The notes below the pieces were generated by a model. It had not been told where the DNA came from, did no database searches, and was given only the letters and a program-made list of their open reading frames with translations. The translations under genes were made by a program, and so were the position numbers. Below, in pieces: positions 1-10,712 of a stretch of 64,000 bases of DNA. This DNA is from Berghia stephanieae (lineage: Eukaryota > Mollusca > Gastropoda > Nudibranchia > Aeolidiidae). The stretch lies in contig CM067448.1 in the NCBI GenBank assembly GCA_034508935.3, positions 8,080,649 to 8,144,648 on the forward strand, given 5' to 3'. Positions within the stretch are counted from its first letter, which is position 1; each line of letters starts with the position of its first letter.

Positions 1-59
1 GTAAGACAACGGGGAATTGTTTAACGGGAACAGATGTAGATTCCAAGAACACACTATGT

Positions 60-252
60 ATAGATAGTTCGAAGATGACGTCACTCAGGTCTTTGTTATT
101 GTTTTTTGCCATCCGCGTTTGTGAGTAATGCTCACTGAACTGTATAACCCGACTATAAACGTTCATGGATGCACACAGCTTTGTGCGTCGGTCCCATATA
201 CTTCCGGATGGCAATGTTATGAGCTTCTTAGCCAAGCGCATACTATCTATAC
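60..252 (+). mobile_element. MITE-I copy 1
   Basis: Short non-coding element bounded by the inverted ends GTATAGATAGT and ACTATCTATAC. Its interior (TGACGTCACT near the left end, CCGGATGGCAATGTT near the right end) recurs at 15762-15951 (reverse) and 19800-20004. Non-autonomous DNA transposon by structure; superfamily not assigned. Confidence 0.6.
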
Positions 253-640
253 ACTCCATCACGGTTTCCTCGAACTCATTCAAATGTCCCGGATTTTATA
301 ACATTCAGTGATTTTAAAATTATTTTTACGGCGTTTTAAAAGTCTGTCTTGCGTTCATTGCCGAGCACATCCACTGTTTTGTTACTATTTTAATGATCAG
401 CTGATTTTCTTTTGCCTCCTCAGTAAATTCGCGGATTTGTTTTCAGAACGAGGCCTGGGCGTGGCCTAATTCTTTGTTATCATTCCATTCCTTCCTTGAA
501 CTAATTTTTACCTAGTATACGGTTTCCCCAAATTAATTTCACCCAGCCAAAGTAAAATAATTTGATTAAGGAAAAGTTTGTTTTTAATTGCGTCCCACTG
601 GTGACGTTACTTATGTGTGTATCGTGTGTACCTATCAACA
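253..640. other. no gene seen
   Basis: AT-rich DNA without a convincing coding frame, RNA gene or repeat that recurs in the window. Confidence 0.5.
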
Positions 641-824
641 CTGCATGCGTGTGTATGCAGTATAATACACACGCAGACACACACACACAAAGCTACGGAG
701 AGGTGGCTTGTTGACGGCCACATAACACGGTGGGTATTCAAACTAAGTATCTTTCAGGTACGGAGCCAAGCCATACCGCCTCTCTCTCTCTCTCTCTCTC
801 CCCCCCCCCCCCCCCCCCCCCCCC
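641..824. repeat. CA-rich stretch and (CT)n(C)n tract
   Basis: Imperfect CA repeat near 660-690, then about ten CT units followed by about 24 C from 781 to 824. The Pro/Leu/Ser-rich reading frames over this tract are repeat artefacts. Confidence 0.85.
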
Positions 825-849
825 TCCTCATCAGACGTCAGGCAATGAA

Positions 850-1300
850 CGGTTTCCTCGAAAGTTTTTGCATGTCCCGAGTTCGAGGGAACCGTGTTGG
901 AGTGTACGATAGTTTACTTTGTCTGAGACCACCTAAACGTCTTATCAAGTCCAAAGCACAAGATCCCACAAGGATAAAAAAAACACTCAGATGTTTACAA
1001 ATCAGGTATATATTCAATACAAAAAATTAAACAGGAGCTACATAAAAGAGATATAGAACTAGAAAAAAATACTACAGTATCTCCAAAACCTACAATTATA
1101 CATTTGAGATTGACTGTTTCTTTCCCAGCCAAGGACTCAGGCGAGGGCCAGGTTAAAATCAAACAATCCCATTCCAAGACAAGGACAAAAAGCAACTCAG
1201 AAACAGATATATAGGGGGATAAGACACAGCAAGTGACCTCCTGGCCACCATGGGAGGTCAAAAGACACCACCCAGGCAAACCAGTCTCCAACATATCTAA
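850..1300 (-). mobile_element. Retroposon C copy 1 (partial)
   Basis: Reverse-orientation copy of family C, matching 2470-3018 and 60595-61115. Shared stretches include the CTTTCCCAGCCAAGGACTC region and CACCATGGGAGGTC. It is diverged, lacks the 3' hairpin end, and is interrupted or bounded on the right by palindrome J. Confidence 0.6.
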
Positions 1301-1579
1301 GGGCTAACCCCATCAGAGACGACCTGGCACTGCCGTCTGCCGGATAAAGACGTCGGGGACGGACAAAATACTAAGAATAAAGAGAAGAGCCGCTAGACCA
1401 CCCATACCAAGCACCCGACGTTCTCTGTCGTTTTCTTTTTTTAGAGCTTGGTATGGGTAGGTCTAGCGGCTCTTCTCTTTATTCTTAGTATTTTGTCCGT
1501 GCCCCATGTCTTTATCCGGAAGACGGCAGATGACGGCAGTGCCGGACCGTCGGAGTCAGTCTCCGGTGTGGGTTAGCCC
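1301..1579. mobile_element. Foldback element J (Harbinger-like MITE)
   Basis: Two arms of roughly 120-130 bp (about 1301-1420 and 1452-1579) are inverted copies of each other around a spacer of about 30 bp, so a single strand can fold into one long hairpin. Termini are GGGCTAACCC and GGGTTAGCCC, flanked on both sides by TAA. A TAA target duplication with GGG-starting ends is typical of PIF/Harbinger elements; that assignment is inferred from the ends only. A fragment of the same end lies at 9966-10020. Confidence 0.7.
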
Positions 1580-1668
1580 TAAGAGACAAAAACTACCCAA
1601 CCTATGGACAATAAGGGTGAGAAAACTCACTGATTCTGTCTGGATTTGAAACTGGTTTATTTCTTTAT

Positions 1669-1966
1669 CGAGCTTTTATATAGCGCAATATCCACTAAAT
1701 GTGCTCAAAGCGCTTTACAAGGGGTCCCTGACCAACAGCAACATGTAACACGTAGAACGAAACATGATGCCTGTTAGGCGATATTACAATTTTTTCTGAC
1801 AGAGACAACGCTGTCAACGGCCAGGTACTCATTTTACACCTGAGTACCGTGAGAGAATGTGAGTAAAGAGCCCTTTCCAAGGACTCAACTAATGGCCGAG
1901 TGAGACTCGAACTCAGGACCTTCCGATCCGAAAACGAGTGTCATACCACAAGACCATTATAGCCGC
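1669..1966 (-). mobile_element. SINE-A copy
   Basis: Reverse copy of the commonest SINE here. In sense orientation it starts with a tRNA-like head (A box near TGGTCTAGTGGTATGAC, B box near GGTTCGAGCC) and ends GCGCTATATAAAAGCTC. The head sits at the high-coordinate end. Confidence 0.85.
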
Positions 1967-1989
1967 TATTTGCGTGTGAGTAGTCCTTC

Positions 1990-2375
1990 AGAGCCAGCGT
2001 GGCCCAGTTGACGGTCTTTGCTTCGAAAACGAAAGGTACCGAGTTCGAATACTCGCTATGTTGTGTGGCCTTGAACAAGTCACCTCGTCCTAGTTCCATT
2101 TGTGGCGCCGCACTGCGGCTGACGCCTGGGTTATTCCAGTCTTACCTTGGAGTAAAATTAAAAATAATAAAATAAAACTCCAAGGGGATATTTGTATTTA
2201 TGGTATATCCCAAGGGAAGACTGGAATAAACAAGACGTCAGCCGCAGTACAGCGCCGCAAATGGAACTAGAGAGAGGTGACTTGCTCAAGGCCGTACAAG
2301 GAGGCGGGTAGTCGAACTCGGTACCTTTTGGGTAGGAAGCAAAGACCGTACCGCTGAGCAACGCTGCCCTCTTAG
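1990..2375. mobile_element. Inverted pair of SINE-N copies
   Basis: Two tRNA-headed SINEs meet tail to tail: one forward (about 1990-2160) and one reverse (about 2170-2375). Sense head resembles GCGTGGCTCAGCGGTATGG, with the B-box-like GAGTTCGAATACTCG. The body contains CTGCGGCTGACGCCTGGG. A third copy lies at 35090-35300. Confidence 0.75.
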
Positions 2376-2429
2376 GCCCTAGAGACAAATTACCCCTATG
2401 GGATGAATAAAGGGAATAATATCTTTTAC

Positions 2430-3253
2430 TATTTACTTGGCCTATGGAGCCAGAGTTTATCCCGGTTTCGTTTTTTTGTTTGTTTGTTTTTAAGGGTTTT
2501 ACGGCACTTGCAACATATTAAGGTCATATCAGCGCCAGAAAAAAAGGAAGAAAACGGGATAGTAAAAAGTTCTAGAATTACAATTAAAGCACAAAAGAAA
2601 AGGCAAGACAAAGGGGAATAGGTTCAAATAGGGAACAGATGTAGATTCCAAGAGCACACAGTCAAAGTACTTAGTTTGAGATCACCTAAAAGTCGTATCC
2701 AGACACAAGCACATGTACCAACTAAGAGGAATACACTCAAATGTTTACCAATCATATAATATAATATGCAAACTAAACATAATACAATGCATTACAGAGA
2801 GATGATTTACAAGGAAAAAAATATCATCTCCCAAAAGAATAACTATATATTCGACTGTTTCCCTCCCAGCCAAGGAGCTCCGGCAAGGATCAGGACAAAA
2901 CTAAGTAATCTCATACCAAGACAATGACAGGAAACAATTGGAAAATGGGTATGGGGGGATAGAAGACACAGCATGTACCTCCCTGCCCACTATGTGAGGT
3001 CAGGATCCCCACCCAGGTATCCCGGTTTCAATAGCGTGAAAAGGACAATAGCAATTGCTTGCTACTCCTTGGATAGAACGCTAGATATATCGCAAAGTAT
3101 TTTATACCGGATTTAACAGACCCAGCTACCCAATCAATGCTAGTGCTAGGTCAACCGGGAGGTCAGAAGAAAAAAATCTTTTCTGAAACCAGGATTGATC
3201 TCATTCTCTTTGTGTGAAGAGAGTGCTCTACCAACTGAGCTATTGGGGTTCCC
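2430..3253 (-). mobile_element. SINE-B copy split by retroposon C
   Basis: SINE-B in sense starts with a tRNA-like head (GATAGCTCAGTTGGTAGAGC, B box GATCGATCC) and ends in a body with CCGGAGTTTATCC read on the other strand. Here the body end lies at about 2430-2469 and the rest at 3019-3253. Family C is inserted between them. Confidence 0.8.
2470..3018 (-). mobile_element. Retroposon C inserted in SINE-B
   Basis: 549-bp insertion flanked by the 11-bp direct repeat ATCCCGGTTTC at 2459-2469 and 3019-3029, a target-site duplication typical of LINE-driven retroposition. In sense orientation it ends with the GGCGCT...AGCGCC hairpin and a tail of AAAC units. There is no coding capacity. Confidence 0.85.
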
Positions 3254-3280
3254 ACATGAGAGTGGAGTGCTCTAATCAAA

Positions 3281-3564
3281 CAATAGGATTCAATAGTCTG
3301 ATGTCACGTCCGCTCAGCAACGAGCAGCTTGGTTCTAAACAAAGAAAATCGGCACTTTTAACATGTCATGTGATCAGAATGTATGAAAGTCAAAACATGA
3401 TCAGATTTATAATGTGTTTTTTCCCCCTCTGGATACACTTTTATGCTCGTTGGAGAAGTATTTCAGAAGGGCGTCCGCCATTGCTCCAATAGTTTAGAAC
3501 CAGTTACTAAGTTGCTATGCTTCATTACGAGGGAAGTGACGTCACGACTGTTGAATCCTATTGT
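3281..3564 (+). mobile_element. MITE-1 copy 1
   Basis: About 284-bp non-coding element with inverted ends CAATAGGATTCAATAGTC and GACTGTTGAATCCTATTG. Other copies are at 14027-14341, 19347-19669 and 33659-33972. The interior carries GGCGTCCGCCATTG and GTCAAAACATGATCA in all copies. Confidence 0.8.
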
Positions 3565-3679
3565 GATCCACAATCTCCAACTAGTATTATTATTATGTCA
3601 GGTTTATACTGATATTAAAATTTGAATTCACAGAAAAACATAGAAAACTTGGGATAGCTAAGTTTATTTGATTTATTAA

Positions 3680-3970
3680 TGTAAATATTGCTGCTCGAAG
3701 CTCGAAGAAATAAATAACAATGTGAAATTAAATGTAAACTTCAATTTAATATACAAAAACAGATAAAATGGTTGTTTAGGGTTTCCCCTTAATCCACAAA
3801 ACAGGATGAATGAAACACTACAGACGAATGAGATAATGTGGTAGTGGCGTTGTTAAGATGACTTTTGTCGATAAAGGGGAAACTCGAAACGTCCATTTTT
3901 TCTGTTTTCGTATATTAAATTGAAACTTACATTCAATTTCACATTGTTATTTATTTGATTTATTAAGGAC
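3680..3970. mobile_element. Foldback element E copy 1
   Basis: Left arm (AACAATGTGAAATT.. near 3718, with ACAGATAAAATGG) and right arm (CAATTTCACATTGTTATT near 3935) are inverted copies. The inner part contains the complementary AAGGGGAAACTCGAAACGT. Related copies are at 20955-21125, 47175-47282 and 52235-53155. Confidence 0.7.
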
Positions 3971-4140
3971 AATGAATTAATTCTCACAAAGTGCACAATC
4001 CAACAGCTTTATATTTCCAATAGTTCTAATTTTATAATATTTTGCCATCCACTTCATCTTCATTACAAGAAAAGAAAAAAAAAACAGTGGGAAGTAAAAG
4101 ACCTTACCAATAAAAGTAGTCCTTCATAGCTTTTACTAAT

Positions 4141-4293
4141 TAGACCCATGGAGCTGGAGTTTATCTTTGTTTTTATCGCGTGGAAAGGACAAAATAAGCA
4201 ATTGCTTGCTACCCTTTGGATAGGATACTTTCCATAAAGTGTAAGAGTCCCAGCTACCCAATCACTGCTGGGTGAACAAGGGTGGAAGGGGGG
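4141..4293 (-). mobile_element. SINE-B fragment and G tract
   Basis: Body of SINE-B (CCATGGAGCTGGAGTTTATC through CAGCTACCCAATCACTGCTGGG), ending in a short G run. The tRNA-like head is missing. Confidence 0.7.
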
Positions 4294-4420
4294 GGGGGGG
4301 GTACTTATGTTGAATAGGTAATTGAAAAAAAGCTAAATTTGATACCAAATACAAGGTTATTCATAATATTATCTGAGTACAGCGCGACAGGAAAACTTAA
4401 TTCTGAAACAAACCTCATAT

Positions 4421-4703
4421 TATAAGCGCAATATCCACTAAAATTGCTCAAAGCGCTTTACAAAGGGTCCTTAATCAAACGCAACACTTATCATGTGGGG
4501 ACGAGACATGATGCCTTTCAGGATATTACACATTTTCAGACAATGCTAGTAATGGCCAGGAACTCATTTTACACCTGAGTACTGAGACTGAGAGAGAATA
4601 GGAATAAAGAGCCTTTTCCTAGGACTCAACTATGTGCCGCTGAGATCTGGTCTCGAACCCTGGACCTTCCAGTCCGAACACAAGAGTCATACCAGTAGAC
4701 AAC
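4421..4703 (-). mobile_element. SINE-A copy
   Basis: Reverse copy running from the tail (AGCGCAATATCCACTA) to a decayed tRNA-like head. Confidence 0.75.
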
Positions 4704-4845
4704 ATTCATATTCATTGTTTAAAATTAAGCTACGTGACAGAACTTTGATAACTCCTGTTCCATGGGCATGGGCATGACATAATAAACCGATACCAACAAT
4801 TCAACATTGCAGATTTTAAAACAAAATCTTAACACAGTTGAGCCC

Positions 4846-5153
4846 CCTTACTTGCAGCTTTGTGATATGACACTCGCTTTCGGATCGGAAGGTCATGGTT
4901 CGAGCCTCACTCGGTGCATCATTGAGTCCTTGGAAAAGGCTCTTTACTCATATTCATATTCTCTCATCGTACTCAGGTGTAAAATGAGTACCTGCCTGTT
5001 AACAACAGCATTGTCTGTGTCGGAAAAAATTGCAACATCGCCTAACAGGTGTCATGTCTCGTTCTACGTGTTACGTGTTGCTGTTGGACACGGACCCTTT
5101 GTAAAACGCTTTGAGCACATTTAGTGGATATTGCACTATATAATATAAATGCT
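4846..5153 (+). mobile_element. SINE-A copy
   Basis: Forward copy from the head (GATATGACACTCGCTTTCGG) to the tail (TTTAGTGGATATTGCACTAT). It faces away from the reverse copy at 4421-4703, about 140 bp upstream. Confidence 0.8.
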
Positions 5154-5359
5154 CTAGTTTTTTTTGTATTGAAAAAAAATTTGAACTTGGCCTTTATACA
5201 GAAAATAAAATTTTTAAAACAAATAAACTAAAGTTCTAAGTAACAGGTTCCGCAAGTGGCCTTCATAATTGGTACAATCAATCAAGATAACACACACACA
5301 CACACAAACAAAAATGTATTAATTGTAGCATTTGTATTCATGTAGTTGCATTAGTGTGG

Positions 5360-5655
5360 TAAATGGGCATGATCTATATTCCCTCTCCATGTACTCGAGG
5401 TCATTGGTCACATTGCAAAGCGTTTTCAAAATGACCCACATTCACATAGTGAGTGAAAAGTATTCACAGCTTTTGGAAAATCTAACATCACGATTGGTCA
5501 TTTTGTTCAGCTTGACACACTGGTAAATTTACAATTTTCATCAACAAAGCAGTGCGTTTACATTTATTAAGAAATATCCAATTGTTGGACCTCAACAAAT
5601 CATGTGATTGATGACTCGGTTGGACGAAAACATGAATATAGATCGCTCCCATTTT
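5360..5655 (+). mobile_element. MITE-R copy 1 (uninterrupted)
   Basis: Ends AATGGGCATGATCTATATTC and, inverted, GAATATAGATCGCTCCCATT. The second copy at 43098-43681 carries a LINE fragment; this copy shows the uninterrupted sequence (CTAACATCACGATTGG). Confidence 0.65.
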
Positions 5656-5837
5656 AGAAAAGTGTTAGGGAGCATTATTTCAGTTGCTTGTCTAAAAGCA
5701 TGCTTTCAATTTTTCATAATATCTAATATAAGATGAGTGACGCTATGATGACAGATGTAAAGAGAATGGCTTACTATTTCATGACAATATACACAATCAT
5801 ACTAAACTTTTGATACAATCATAGCCTTTAGATTTAA

Positions 5838-6350
5838 TGTTTGTTTTTAAGGGTTTTACGACGCTTGCAATTTAGTCATATCAACGCCTGGAAAAAGGAA
5901 GAAATTTGCAAAGTAAAAACATTCTAGATGTACAATTAAAAGGACTGGAGGAAAAAGTAAGATAAAGGTGAATGGTTCAAGTAGGGAACAGATGTAGATT
6001 CCAAGAGCACACTATCAACAATGTACTTAGTTTGAGATCACCTAAAAGTTTCACCAAGACACCAGCACAAGATTCCACTAAGAAGAATACACTCAAATGT
6101 TTACAAATCATATGTTAAAAATTTAAAAAATAACAGTAGATAAGAGAGAAATGATTTAAAAGGAAAAAAATATCTCCCAAAACTATAGCTATACATTCGA
6201 CTATTTCCCTCCCAGCCAAGGACTCCGGCAAGGGTCAGGACAAAACTAAGTAATCTCATTCCAAGACAAAGACAGTAAGCAATTGGAAATCAGATACAGG
6301 GGGATAGAAGACACAGCAAGTACCTCCCAACCCACTATGACTTTAGACCT
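5838..6350 (-). mobile_element. Retroposon C copy 3
   Basis: Reverse near full-length copy. Its 3' end (TTTTAAGGGTTTTACGACGC) is at the left and its 5' part near CCAACCCACTATGAC is at the right. CTTTAGA occurs just outside both ends and may be a decayed target duplication. Confidence 0.75.
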
Positions 6351-6498
6351 AGATATCCAATATAAAAGAAAGCCACATCAAACCTACCCCACCATAGTTT
6401 AAAATACACATACTTAATTTCAACCTTCCATCCCTAAGACACTCAATTTGGCAAGCCTCGCAAATAAGATGGCATTATTTGGTTTAAAAAAAAAAAAA

Positions 6499-6797
6499 TT
6501 GAGCTTTTATATTGAGCAATTTCCACTAAACGTGCTCAAAGCGCTTTACAAGGGGTCCCTGGTCAACAGCAACATTTAACATGTAGGACGGGACATAACG
6601 ACTGTGAGGCGATATTACAATTTTTCGGACAAAGACAACGCTGTCAACGGCCAGGTACTCATTTTACACCTGAGTATGGTGAGAGAATGTGAGTAAAGAG
6701 CCTTTTCCAAGGACTCAACTATGTGCCGAGCGCGAGGCTCGAACCCAGGACCTTCCGATCCGAAAGCGAGTGTCATACCACTAGACCACATAGCCGC
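6499..6797 (-). mobile_element. SINE-A copy
   Basis: Complete reverse copy preceded by an A run. The B-box-like GAGGCTCGAACCC (reverse) and head ACCACATAGCCGC are clear. Confidence 0.85.
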
Positions 6798-7316
6798 ACA
6801 ATTGGTTACTAACCAACAATAATACCATTATTTCTTGTAAATAGACACATTTTTGTTTAGGGATTCTTTTTAATTTTTTTTTAAAGAGTGAAATTTTTTT
6901 AATGAAGCTCTTAAATCTCTCCAATTAACCCGTGTTCATTCAAATTAACCAGCAGAACTTATATATATAGAAAAAATCCTGTCATAGACAGACCATTCGA
7001 GTTGAGTGACTGTTCTGATTTTAAGTGATATTCCTATTACTATTACAGGCTTAGACTTTTATTAAAAACAAAAGAAATGCCTCAGCCATAATTCTTACAT
7101 TTTATTTTTATGTCAAAAATTAACTTCAGATAATACAATTTCATTGATAATTGTAACATAATATAGATTTCATCTCATTCTTAAGATCTTTGTTCACATT
7201 TCAGCAATATTCAAAATTAACAATCAATATTTTCACCACATTCATCTTTGTTCATACTTTTTACTTCATTATCAAATTTGCTATTCTCATCTCGATAATC
7301 TTCTTCCGTTTTCTCC
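6798..7316. other. 3' flank of SHQ1
   Basis: AT-rich, no gene. On the minus strand an AATAAA-like hexamer lies about 7101-7106, a possible polyadenylation signal for the SHQ1 copy. A-rich minus-strand runs near 6870-6900 could be an old poly(A) tail but are too short to prove retroposition. Confidence 0.4.
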
Positions 7317-7444
7317 TCCTCCTCCTCATCGTCGTCGTCGTCGTCGTCTCATCATCATCATCATCATCATCATCATCTCATCATCATCATATCATCATCA
7401 TCATCATCCATATCATCATCATCAACATCTACTCATCATCATCA

Positions 7445-7500
<56 letters not shown>
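7317..7500. repeat. ATC/TCG trinucleotide repeat
   Basis: Imperfect (TCG)n then (ATC)n array. The segment 7442-7500 is uninterrupted and is read on the minus strand as GAT codons, forming the poly-Asp end of the SHQ1 frame. Beyond it the array is interrupted several times. Confidence 0.9.
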
Positions 7501-7502
<2 letters not shown>

Positions 7503-8901
7503 CTATCAGCACAATCCAAGTCTGCAACATGAACAGCGTTCATCATTTTTTTCGATAACTCATCAACATCATCATTATCACTCGGATACTCAGTCATCAA
7601 TTTCTGAGCATCCGCTTCAATGTCAACTAACGAGAACCCAACATCTTCTTTGGAAATTTCCACGGTTGAGAGACTTGATGCAAGGGAATCTATGACCTGA
7701 CTGTCAAGAGTTTGAATCCACACACAGTAATCAGTGATATACAAATCATTCAGCAAATAGTGACTCTCACTCGTCTCCAAAATAGAATGAATACCGAGCA
7801 AACACTTGAGAATTTGATGTTTGCCGGACTTAAAAATAAGCTTTACATCACTTAACACTTTATCAAACATTTTCCAACTGCGATAAAGGGGAAAACACAA
7901 AGTACGACGAGCACAACTGACAATAACGTCTTTCAGATTATGAAATGAATCTAGCCAGGAAAGAGTAGCACTGAGTTTGCAAACGATCCAATCTGATTCC
8001 ACATTGGTTTCTCCACCACAAAAACGATAGTTATAAGAGTAAGCATAAACTAAATCTACGAGTCCTAAACAAACTTGAGTTAAAATGTTAGGCTCAATAA
8101 TGTATTCACGTTTAGGTAATCTAACTAACCGATCTTGTTCATTATCAGTGAATTCTTTATCAGAATGAGAACAATCTCCTGTCAAAATAGGATAATTTAC
8201 TGATATGACATCCTGAATCATTTCATCATTAAATAAATCAGCAAGGTAATGTTCACAATCAAACTTATCATCTTCATGTTTATGTCGAAGAAGAGTCCTT
8301 TCTGCAAGAGACACATTGTCAGGATTTTTCAAGTCTATAGCATCTATCTCAGAACATACACCATTAATGGCATTGCATTTTTGGCCAGCAAATCCATAAC
8401 ACGCAGCGTATTGTTGATTTGAATTTGGTCATCCTCAGCGACCTTTTGTTCAATAAACCAATCAAAATCAAACTCGTCAATAGTGGCAGAATCATTATCT
8501 ATGACTGATTTACACTCATAATCTTTATCACTGCATCGGTCTGTATTTTCACCATTTGGTTCAATCTCAGTTTTAAGCACTTCAATATTTGGTGTCCCAA
8601 CCGTTTGTTTTGGTGTCAACAGTTTAGTGAGCATGTCAAGACCATCAAACTTTTGGCCTGGTACTTCTTTAGCGACTCGAATATTTAAATCTCCTTTCTC
8701 GGAATCGTATTCTGATTTTAAACGATCATCATTCACAATGTTTCCTGGCAAATGCAGGCGTAAAAAGTAAGGCTTTGCTGAAAAGTAAAACTCATCGCCG
8801 TTTGCATCGCATTCGGCATTCTCTGTCTTGATGTAAGGAACATGAAGCTGTATGAACAAGAAGTCAGCGTTCTGACGCAAGGAAAATTTCGGCGTTAACA
8901 T
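7442..8901 (-). CDS. SHQ1: SHQ1 homologue, intronless, with one frameshift
   Basis: SHQ1 is a chaperone that holds dyskerin (NAP57/Cbf5) during H/ACA ribonucleoprotein assembly in the nucleoplasm and cytoplasm. The frame opens at an ATG at 8901 with A at -3. The start MLTPKFSLRQNADFLFI and the motif KPYFLRLHLPG match the N-terminal CS (p23-like) domain, about residues 1-95. An acidic linker (DEFDFDWFIEQ) follows, then the SHQ1-specific helical domain, with HYLADLF, NVESDWIVCKLSATLSW, RRTLCFPLYR and NDLYITDYCVWIQ. The end is about 19 Asp codons and Gly. The two halves lie in different frames: at about 8401-8398 the reading must shift for LR to continue as YGFAGQKC, which matches YGFG of known SHQ1. 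No intron fits there. Total coding length is close to 490 residues; human SHQ1 is 577 and multi-exonic. Either this is a young processed retrocopy (pseudogene) or a working gene with a sequence error. Identity is certain; functional state is not. Confidence 0.88.
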
Positions 8902-9480
8902 TTTCAGTCCCTAGTATATCTACTTTTGAAAATATTTAAACATATAAATGAATTGTTATCCGAAACATGATTGAGTTCCAAGGCAATCCACCATGCCGAA
9001 TGTTTGTTATTGTTTGGGATTTAGGCCAAGATCTACTTTCGTTATCAAATACGTGTTTGTTGGCAATTTTCATGGACGAGATAATGTTTCCATTTATTTA
9101 ACCCATTGCATGTGACCGTCCATGTATGAAGAGATAAATAAATGAATGAATATATCAAGAAATAAATAGTAAATAAATAAATATTTAAATTAATTAATTA
9201 ATGGGAAATGAGGGGGTGGTGAGATGGAAGAAAAAAGGAAAATTGAATTTAACTGTGTTTTATTTTATTTTTTTTTTATTTTTTATTTAGAGGCTAAGAA
9301 TTAAGGTGAAGAATAAATTTATCGTAAAAAAAAAAGACCAATGGGAAACACGAGGGAGCAGATATCGGTGCAAGATAAAGATATGAAAAAAAAAAGTGTG
9401 TTTGAAACAGTGCCAGACAAATACGATTGAAAAATGCAAGACCGGTAATAATTACCGGGAATACTGACCTACGAAAGGGC
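8902..9480. other. upstream flank of SHQ1
   Basis: AT-rich DNA with ATAA-type and ATTT-type tetranucleotide runs near 9130-9280. It would hold the SHQ1 promoter if the copy is transcribed. No TATA box or other element can be assigned. Confidence 0.4.
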
Positions 9481-9481
9481 T

Positions 9482-9515
<34 letters not shown>

Positions 9516-9539
9516 GCGCAAAAATCCTAAAAGAAATAG

Positions 9540-9587
<48 letters not shown>

Positions 9588-9613
9588 GGGGGGGGGATGG
9601 GGAGGGGGAGGGG
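9482..9613. repeat. poly-G, (TG)n and G-rich tract
   Basis: About 32 G in a row from 9482, then about 21 TG units (9541-9582), then another G-rich run to 9613. It could form G-quadruplex and Z-DNA side by side. Pro-rich and Gly-rich frames here are artefacts. Confidence 0.9.
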
Positions 9614-9738
9614 TAATTTGATACAGTCGAGTACAGCTAGCTTTGTCCTCGTGAAATGGAAAACGATAATTCAAATATTACTACGCGGCTAAAGTCTAAC
9701 AGTGCCTAAGTAGTCATTCGGAGTCGTAATGTCCTTTG

Positions 9739-9955
9739 AACAGGAGTATATCTCGGTTACTTTAGCGCTAGTCAATCTCTAAGTACTTTCCGCCAGGTCT
9801 AAAAGATCAAGATACCCAACCACTTTTGAGTAGGGTAGTGGACAGCGAAGTCAGAATTTTTTAATTTTTTTTTAATGATATCGACTTTACGCGGGATTGA
9901 TCTCTGACACTTTGCTTGTGATGCGAGTACTCTACCAATTGGGCACTATCAGGAA
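9739..9955 (-). mobile_element. SINE-B copy (old)
   Basis: Diverged reverse copy with TTTCCGCCAGGTCTAAAAG and a head-end CTCTACCAATTGGGC. Confidence 0.65.
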
Positions 9956-9965
9956 TTCCAGAAAT

Positions 9966-10135
9966 GCCTAAGGGCTAACACACACCGGAGACTGCCTCCG
10001 ACGTCCTCTGCCGTCTTCCGGATAAAGGCGTCATGTGCCGTCCTACATGTTATTTGTTGCTGTTGGTCAGGGGCCCCTCGTAAAGCGATTTGAGCACGTT
10101 TAGTGGATATTGCGCTATATAAAAGCTCAATTTAA
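9966..10135. mobile_element. J end fragment joined to SINE-A tail
   Basis: 9966-10020 matches an arm of palindrome J (AAGGGCTAACAC.., GTCTTCCGGATAAAG). At 10027 it passes directly into the last 110 bp of a forward SINE-A, ending GCGCTATATAAAAGCTC. A fused remnant of two elements. Confidence 0.6.
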
Positions 10136-10291
10136 TTTAAGTCTAAAGGCTATGATTGTATCAAAAGGTCATTATAGACACAAATAAATTTATGAAACTT
10201 GGGGTTTATTTATGTTCGCCATGGTAGTAGTATCGAATGGCTACACCTCTATTTTGAATCTTTTATTTCGCCATGGTGGAAAATAAATAAT

Positions 10292-10596
10292 AATTGAGCT
10301 TTATATATCGCAATATCCACGAAATGTGCTCAAAGCGCTTTACAAGGGGTCCCTGGTCAACAGCAACATTTAACACGTAGGACGGGACATGACGCCTGTT
10401 AGGCGATATTACAATTTTTCGGACAAAGACAACGCTGTTAACGGCCAGGTACTCATTTTACACCTGAATATACGGTGAGAGAATGTGAGTAAAGAGCCTT
10501 TTCCAAGGACTCAACTATGCGCCGAGCGCGAGGCTCGAACCCAGGACCTTCCGATCCGAAAGCGAGTGTCATACCACTAGACCACACAGCCGCACA
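10292..10596 (-). mobile_element. SINE-A copy
   Basis: Complete reverse copy, from AATTGAGCTTTATATATCGC to ACCACACAGCCGC. Confidence 0.85.
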
Positions 10597-10712
10597 AATA
10601 CCGTTTCTTGCATTGCAATAAACGCCAAGGTCCTATTTCTTATCATTCTATTTACAAAAATTAACTTTTTGGAGTCCTCTATTCGTCCCGACATAAATAC
10701 CGTTTAGAGAGA

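Noticed and set aside
7190-7558. Plus-strand frame rich in Ser, His and Ile
   Set aside because: It is the antisense of the ATC repeat and the SHQ1 tail; composition comes from the microsatellite.
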